NCBI RefSeq assembly: GCF_015533855.1
Contig: NZ_AP024154.1
Location: forward strand, 2,238,501 to 2,302,500
DNA length: 64,000 bases
Direction of reading: 5' to 3'
Source of the DNA: Echinicola sp. 20G
GTDB taxonomy: Bacteria > Bacteroidota > Bacteroidia > Cytophagales > Cyclobacteriaceae
The notes under the pieces are model-generated. The model was not told the origin of the DNA, searched no databases, and saw nothing but the letters and a program-made list of their open reading frames with translations. How positions within the stretch are numbered: the stretch's first letter is position 1; each line of letters opens with the position of its first letter. A program made the position numbers and the translations under genes. Shown piece by piece: positions 59,161 to 64,000 of the stretch.

Positions 59161-60810
59161 TCACTTTAATAAATCCATGGCGCTTTTTAAGGCACTTTCT
59201 GACGGATTGGCTCCCGCAATCATTTTTGCAATTTCCAAAACCCGCTCTTCATCGTCCAAAGTTTTGATTTTACTGATCGTTTTATGGGCACTGTTATCCT
59301 TATAGACAAAATAATGTTTGTCTCCTTTGGCTGCTACTTGCGGTAAATGACTAATGCAGATAACTTGATGCTCTTGGGCAATTTGCTGCATCATCAAGAC
59401 CATTTGCAAAGCGACTTCTCCAGAAATGCCGGTGTCGATTTCATCAAAAATTAAAGTTGGGAGGGCAACTTTATCTGCCATGATATACTTGATGGCAAAC
59501 ATCAATCTGGAGAATTCTCCACCTGAAGCAACCTGCTTGATAGGCTGAGGCTTAATGCCTTTATTGGCAGAGAACAAGATTTCAATGTGATCAATGCCGC
59601 TAGGGGTTGGCTCAGAAATCTGATGGGAAATGTCAAGCTTAGCATTTTCCATGCCGAGTTGGGCTAATAGGCTTGTGATTTGTCCGGAGAAATCATGGAA
59701 GCTTTTTTGGCGTTTCTGAGAAAGTTTCTCTGCGGCTATAGTCAGTTCATTCCAAGCCTTTTCTGTGGCTTTTTGTAAGCCTTCCAACTCCTCATCAAGG
59801 TTGTCTATTTGGAACGCTTTATCTGCCAATTCTTTTTCAAGATCAATTAGCTCCTCCACGGTCTGCAGACCATGCTTTTTTTGCAATTGATAGATTTTAC
59901 TTAGCCTTTCTCGGATTTCTTCCAGCTTATCAAAATCCACTTCTATTTTGCTGTCTTCATCCTCCAATGAGGCAGCGATGTCATCAACCTCAATACAAAT
60001 ACTGTTGAATCTTTCTCTTAATTCATCAAAACGATGACTGTACCTGCTCAGGTTTTGAATGACTTGATTGACTTGCATGAGCACGTTGGCTGCACCCAAC
60101 TCTTCCCCATTTAATAGTTGAAGGCTTTCATGGATCTTTGACTTGATGTCTTCGGCATTGTCAAGGATTTCCTGCTCGTTCTCCAGTTCTTCTTGTTCAC
60201 CTTTTTGAAGTTGGAGAGTTGAAAGTTCTTCTAGTTGGAACTGATTGAAGTCAGCTTCTTTTCTAAGTTCAGCGGCTTCATGAGAGAGCCTATCAAACGC
60301 CTTTAGCGCTTTTTTATAGGATTTATAAGCATCGCTATACTTTGCTTTTTCTTTTTTTGTCTGAGCAAAAGCATCAATTAGGCTCAGTTGATATTCACCT
60401 GCTCCCAATAGGAGGTTGTCATGCTGAGAGTGGATGTCCATCAGCTCTTTTCCCAATGTCTTTAGAATGTCCAGCCTAACTGGTGTGTCATTGACAAATG
60501 CCCTGCTCTTTCCTGAAGGAGCTATTTCCCTTCTGATAATGCATGGAATTTCGAAATCAAGGTCTTCTTCTTCAAAAAAAGCCTCTAACCCATAGTTTCC
60601 AATCTCAAAAACACCTTCAATGATACATTTTTTGGAATCATCAAATAATGCTTTCGTATCTGCTCTGTTTCCCAAAAGCAGTCCAAGAGCACCTAGCATG
60701 ATGGATTTACCAGCTCCTGTTTCGCCCGTAATCATATTCAGCGCCGAAGAGGGCGCCATTTCCAAAGTTTCTATTAAAGCATAATTAGAGATGCTCAGGT
60801 TCTTTAGCAT
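59161..60810 (-). CDS. recN: DNA repair protein RecN
   Basis: SMC-like ATPase in double-strand break repair (549 residues). N-terminal Walker A MITGETGAGKSIMLGALGLLLG, central coiled coils (~150-370), and C-terminal SGGEFSRLMFAIKYIM (ABC signature) with LIFDEIDTGISGEVA (Walker B). The DUF4835 gene lies 50 bases upstream on the same strand. Confidence 0.96.
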   Translation of the reverse strand: MLKNLSISNYALIETLEMAPSSALNMITGETGAGKSIMLGALGLLLGNRADTKALFDDSKKCIIEGVFEIGNYGLEAFFEEEDLDFEIPCIIRREIAPSGKSRAFVNDTPVRLDILKTLGKELMDIHSQHDNLLLGAGEYQLSLIDAFAQTKKEKAKYSDAYKSYKKALKAFDRLSHEAAELRKEADFNQFQLEELSTLQLQKGEQEELENEQEILDNAEDIKSKIHESLQLLNGEELGAANVLMQVNQVIQNLSRYSHRFDELRERFNSICIEVDDIAASLEDEDSKIEVDFDKLEEIRERLSKIYQLQKKHGLQTVEELIDLEKELADKAFQIDNLDEELEGLQKATEKAWNELTIAAEKLSQKRQKSFHDFSGQITSLLAQLGMENAKLDISHQISEPTPSGIDHIEILFSANKGIKPQPIKQVASGGEFSRLMFAIKYIMADKVALPTLIFDEIDTGISGEVALQMVLMMQQIAQEHQVICISHLPQVAAKGDKHYFVYKDNSAHKTISKIKTLDDEERVLEIAKMIAGANPSESALKSAMDLLK

Positions 60811-60860
60811 ACAGTAAAATCGATTTTCTTTGATTTGGGGTAAAAGTAATCAAAAACCAG

Positions 60861-61763
60861 CTATCCTTTTAGGATGTCATTGTATTTTCTGGCATTGTTT
60901 GGGTCTACTTTTAGTAGGATGCTCACCGCCTGTTCTTTGATCTCATCAGGAGCATTTTTAAGAATTTTACTGATCTCATCAGATTTTGCATCCATAAAGG
61001 TAATGGTCAGAATGCTGTTAGGTTGGGTTCTGTTTACCTCTTCCAGTTTTTTCAATGCTTCCAGAATATTCTGATAGGCTTCCTCTGGCTTTTTGGTAAG
61101 TTGATCCATTCCTAAACGGTGCATCAGGTAGTAAGCATCCCTAACAGGTCTGGTTACTTGGGCGCTGTAGAGCTCGTCAATCAACCAATAGCGGTTCCTT
61201 TTATTACTTGGGTTTTGCTCCCAGCCCGGGCGGGAAGATTGCTGGGCATTGGAAACGATATTATTGGCAATTTCAAAATAAGGCTCACCTCCTTCTGGAG
61301 CAAAAGTGTCGTAATCAATGCCAATGACTGTATAAGCATAATAAGCAAGCAAGGAAGTGATTTCACTTAAATGAGAATATCTGTTAAATTCCATGGGTTG
61401 GGATTCCAAAAATTCGAAGCTCCAGTTTCGGTCCACAAAATTAAAGGCCAAGCTTTCATAGCTGGAGCCATAGACTGGTCTAACAGCTTGAATCTGAACA
61501 GTTGCTTCAAAAAAACCGACCTGAGGCATATCATTGATCGTTACCAGCATGTTTCCTTTGATTCTTTCTTCAGGATCAAACTGGTCATTGGTCCAGCTTC
61601 TTCCATTGAGGAATTGCTCAAAGGAGTTTTTCATCTGGTCAAAGATGTCTTTATTCTGGGTTCTTGCCCGGTCACTGTTGATCGTTACGGTAAAGTTGAG
61701 TTCTTGTGCACTTACTTTTGAAGTAAGGATAATGAAAAAGAATAAAAATAATTTGAATCTCAT
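60861..61763 (-). CDS. DUF4835 family exported protein
   Basis: Protein of 300 residues from ATG 61763, with a signal peptide (MRFKLFLFFFIILTSKVSAQ) and the DUF4835 pattern ELNFTVTINSDRARTQNKDIFDQMKNSFEQFLNGRSW. An ATG 15 codons upstream (61808) would overlap coaBC and disrupt the signal peptide. The function is unknown; the family is confined to Bacteroidota and is commonly found with coaBC, recN and a bamD-like gene, which suggests an envelope role. Confidence 0.9.
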   Translation of the reverse strand: MRFKLFLFFFIILTSKVSAQELNFTVTINSDRARTQNKDIFDQMKNSFEQFLNGRSWTNDQFDPEERIKGNMLVTINDMPQVGFFEATVQIQAVRPVYGSSYESLAFNFVDRNWSFEFLESQPMEFNRYSHLSEITSLLAYYAYTVIGIDYDTFAPEGGEPYFEIANNIVSNAQQSSRPGWEQNPSNKRNRYWLIDELYSAQVTRPVRDAYYLMHRLGMDQLTKKPEEAYQNILEALKKLEEVNRTQPNSILTITFMDAKSDEISKILKNAPDEIKEQAVSILLKVDPNNARKYNDILKG

Positions 61764-61804
61764 AGGTACTTGGTATTGCTTAAAGTTAAAAAATAAACTT
61801 GGAA

Positions 61805-63019
61805 TCAAATTTTCTTAAGCAATTGTTTTTTTAGGGTATCAACTATCAGTTTAGCGATGTCGGTTTTGGGTAAGAGGGCAGATTCAATCTTTTCTCCCGT
61901 CTTTTGGTAAAGGGTTACCTTATTTGTATCATGCTGAAATCCCGCTCCTTGATCTCTCGTGGAATTGAGCACGATCATATCAAAGTTTTTCTTCCTTAAT
62001 TTGGCCAGTGCATTCTCCTCTTCTTGCTGTGTTTCCAATGCAAAACCAATATGGATTTGATTCGAAGCTTTTTGTTCTCCTAAGCTAGCGGCAATATCCA
62101 CATTCTTCTTTAAAGTGATGGTCATTCTTTCGTCTGACTTTTTAATTTTTTCACTAGCAGGTTCCATGGGCGCATAGTCTGCTACCGCTGCGGCAAAGAT
62201 ACAGATATCGTTTACTTCATGATGTGACAGTGCCTCACCGAACATCTCCTGGGCACTTGTGACAGGTATGGTGTGGATATTGGGGTGGTTCACTTTAGCC
62301 TGACTAGGTCCAAGGATCAAGGTTATGGAAGCGCCCCTTTTGGCAAGGGTTTCTGCCAAGGCAATGCCCATTTTTCCACTGGAGTGATTTCCAATGAATC
62401 TAACAGGGTCTATGGCCTCTTGCGTTGGTCCTGCAGTAATCAAAACTTTTTTACCGGTAAAATCATTTTGATTAGTACCGAAATGCTTTCTGACGTAATC
62501 GAGGATGTTTTCTGGTTCCATCATTCTGCCTTGTCCGCTTAAGCCACTAGCCAGTTCACCACTTTCCGCTTCTAATAGGACATTGCCATATTCTTGAACT
62601 TTAGTGAAGTTGCTCTTAACGGAAGGGTGTTGGTACATGTCCAAGTCCATAGCTGGAGCTAACATGACAGGGCAGCGGGCAGAGAGATATGTGGCGGTGA
62701 GCAAATTATCTGAGTTGCCATTGGCAAGTTTTGATAAGGTGCTGGCACTTAGGGGAGCAATTATAAAAAGATCAGCCCACAGTCCTAGTTCTACATGGTT
62801 GTTCCATTCACCGGTTTCATTTTTGTGAAACTGATGATAGACTGGCCTCTTGGAAAGTGTCGAAAGTGTAAGGGGGGTGATAAAATCAAGAGCTGAAGTG
62901 CTCATGATAATTTGCACTTCAGCTCCTTCTTTGACCATTAACCTGGTCAGGTGAGCTGCTTTATAGGCGGCAATGCTACCTGTTACGCCAAGTAATATTC
63001 TTTTGCCCTTCAGCTCCAT
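61805..63019 (-). CDS. coaBC: Phosphopantothenoylcysteine decarboxylase / phosphopantothenate-cysteine ligase
   Basis: Bifunctional coenzyme A enzyme (404 residues). CoaC half (1-185): GVTGSIAAYKAAHLTRLM, PLSASTLSKLANGNSDNLL (PASANT-type FMN site) and PAMDLDMY (the flexible clamp). CoaB half: VLITAGPTQEAIDPVRFIGNHSSGKMG, FAAAVADYAP and QIHIGFALET. Starts 9 bases after rpoZ. Confidence 0.96.
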   Translation of the reverse strand: MELKGKRILLGVTGSIAAYKAAHLTRLMVKEGAEVQIIMSTSALDFITPLTLSTLSKRPVYHQFHKNETGEWNNHVELGLWADLFIIAPLSASTLSKLANGNSDNLLTATYLSARCPVMLAPAMDLDMYQHPSVKSNFTKVQEYGNVLLEAESGELASGLSGQGRMMEPENILDYVRKHFGTNQNDFTGKKVLITAGPTQEAIDPVRFIGNHSSGKMGIALAETLAKRGASITLILGPSQAKVNHPNIHTIPVTSAQEMFGEALSHHEVNDICIFAAAVADYAPMEPASEKIKKSDERMTITLKKNVDIAASLGEQKASNQIHIGFALETQQEEENALAKLRKKNFDMIVLNSTRDQGAGFQHDTNKVTLYQKTGEKIESALLPKTDIAKLIVDTLKKQLLKKI

Positions 63020-63028
63020 AATATGATT

Positions 63029-63349
63029 TTAAAGTTCTTCCTCGCTGTTTTCTTCTGGGCGACGGAAGTGAACTTTTCCTTCAATGAATTCTTCCATGGC
63101 CAAAGTAGATGGCTTAGGCATTCTTTCATAGAATTTAGAAATTTCGATCTGCTCTTTGTTCTCAAATACTTCTTCTAAATTGTCCACTGTAGAAGCAAAT
63201 TCAGAAAGTTTGTTGTTTAATTCTTCTTTAGTATCCAAAGAGATTTGCTTGGCTCTTTGAGAAACTATGTGAAGCGACTCATACAAGTTACCTGAGATTT
63301 CAGCGACCTTGTCTAGGTCTCTTGTGATGATTGAAGGATTAACTGCCAT
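63029..63349 (-). CDS. rpoZ: DNA-directed RNA polymerase omega subunit (Bacteroidota type)
   Basis: Small RNA polymerase subunit of 106 residues in the RpoZ/Rpb6 family (DKVAEISGNLYESLHIVSQRAKQI, then PSTLAMEEFIEGKVHFRRPE). The core helix containing a conserved N-Y-E-x-x-x-I-x-x-x-R-A-like pattern is recognisable and the gene position between bamD and coaBC is the usual Bacteroidota arrangement. Confidence 0.9.
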   Translation of the reverse strand: MAVNPSIITRDLDKVAEISGNLYESLHIVSQRAKQISLDTKEELNNKLSEFASTVDNLEEVFENKEQIEISKFYERMPKPSTLAMEEFIEGKVHFRRPEENSEEEL

Positions 63350-63380
63350 ATTGATATTGATTTATTTGCTTTGGAATTGA

Positions 63381-64000
63381 TTAATTAGTGCCTTCCGGAG
63401 TTGCAGTTGGTGTTACTGATTGCTCAGTTTCTTTCTCTTCTGCTTCTCTTTTGGCTTTTGAAGCCTGCTCTAACTTCCTGATTTCATCGTACTGTTTTTT
63501 CAGACTTTGGTGCTCAGAAAGCTCCGATTTAGTTTTTTCAACAAGCGTATTGACTTCATTATTATAAAGACTCTTAGGGAATTTTCTTTTGAAGTTGTCA
63601 CCGAATTCAAGTGCCTCGTTCAGACGTTCTTCTTTCTTGGTGAAAATACTTCTCTCTGCATAGGCACTGCTTACTTCGACAAGTTTGTAAGCCAATTCTT
63701 CATTGTGCTCACTATTAGGATAGGTTTTGGCAAAGTTTTGGAAGTTGACAATGCATGCCAAATAGAATTGACCAGGGAACAGTCCCTCTGTCAATCGGTA
63801 ATACATTTGGGCTTCCTCGTAGGCTTTTTTCTCAAATCTTTCCTGTAGGTCATTGATCATGGTCATAGCCCTTTCATAGGAATCGGACTGCGGGAATCGA
63901 TTGATAAATTGCTGAATGGCCGCTACTGCTTCTCTACTGCTTTTTTGGTCCAAATTATAGTCTGGAGCGTCCATGTAAAGGGAATAAGCATGCATAAATA
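63381..64000 (-). CDS. bamD: BamD-like outer membrane assembly lipoprotein (5' truncated by window edge)
   Basis: C-terminal ~205 residues of a YfiO/BamD-type TPR protein of the outer-membrane assembly machinery. Tetratricopeptide pattern: AVAAIQQFINRFPQSDSYERAM, FEKKAYEEAQMYYRLTEGLFPG and NFAKTYPNSEHNEELAYKL; a charged, Glu/Lys-rich tail follows. The frame stays open to the window edge at 64000, so an ATG at 63995 is not the start; the lipobox should lie outside. Start of the bamD-rpoZ-coaBC-DUF4835-recN run. Confidence 0.9.
   Translation of the reverse strand, partial: FMHAYSLYMDAPDYNLDQKSSREAVAAIQQFINRFPQSDSYERAMTMINDLQERFEKKAYEEAQMYYRLTEGLFPGQFYLACIVNFQNFAKTYPNSEHNEELAYKLVEVSSAYAERSIFTKKEERLNEALEFGDNFKRKFPKSLYNNEVNTLVEKTKSELSEHQSLKKQYDEIRKLEQASKAKREAEEKETEQSVTPTATPEGTN

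Overview
The window looks like a chromosomal segment of a Bacteroidota bacterium, most likely a Cytophagales / Cyclobacteriaceae-type marine or environmental heterotroph. The evidence is a SusC/SusD pair, Na+-NQR, a Bacteroidota-type RNA polymerase omega subunit next to coaBC and a BamD-like lipoprotein, a DUF4835 protein, many lipoproteins, and TTG-N20-TAnnTTTG promoter spacing. No rRNA, tRNA, CRISPR array, insertion sequence or phage gene was recognised.

Layout. 1-3.0 kb: the 3' part of a Na+-translocating NADH:quinone reductase operon (nqrB partial, C, D, E), closed by a terminator without nqrF. 3.1-8.5 kb: a DUF502 membrane protein, thioredoxin and a DNA polymerase III alpha subunit with an N-terminal DEDDh exonuclease domain. 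8.8-10.9 kb: a fused trehalose-6-phosphate synthase/phosphatase. Its plausible catabolic counterpart, a GH15 enzyme, lies at 38.3-40.1 kb.

11-38.2 kb, between the two trehalose genes, is the accessory block and the main find. I read it as a peptidoglycan (murein sugar) salvage locus. It holds a MurK-like kinase, MurQ etherase, a DigH/GHL10-like glycosidase, an SSS symporter (MurT-like), two lipoprotein amidases, a SusC/SusD pair, a NodB-like deacetylase with an altered metal motif, a GH9 enzyme, a NagZ-type GH3 fused to a beta-lactamase-like domain, a phosphoesterase/PQQ-propeller fusion and a NamZ-type (DUF1343, GH171) exo-muramidase. Together they could trim muropeptides, cut stripped glycan, import it, release GlcNAc and MurNAc, and convert MurNAc to GlcNAc-6-phosphate. 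A cytosolic AAA/TPR/GAF histidine kinase and a NarL/LuxR-type response regulator are embedded in the locus. Four copies of an 18-bp palindrome (consensus ATCMCTRTTTTCAGGGAT in gene orientation) lie upstream of exactly four transcription units: murK operon, amidase 1, amidase 2 and susCD. This is a strong candidate for the operator of that two-component pair.

40-47 kb: housekeeping genes (rsmG, ECF sigma factor, GT2 glycosyltransferase, tgt lacking the usual zinc cysteines, LptF/G-type permease, EamA transporter, ispE). 47.4-57.5 kb: a complete ilvD-ilvB-ilvN-ilvC-leuC-leuD-leuA/cimA-leuB operon. It is preceded by an unannotated 19-residue leader peptide with ten branched-chain residues and a terminator/antiterminator pair, a classical attenuator. 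57.6-64 kb: a DHFR-like reductase, fabI, recN, a DUF4835 protein, coaBC, rpoZ and a partial bamD.

All functions are inferred from reading the sequences; no searches were run.
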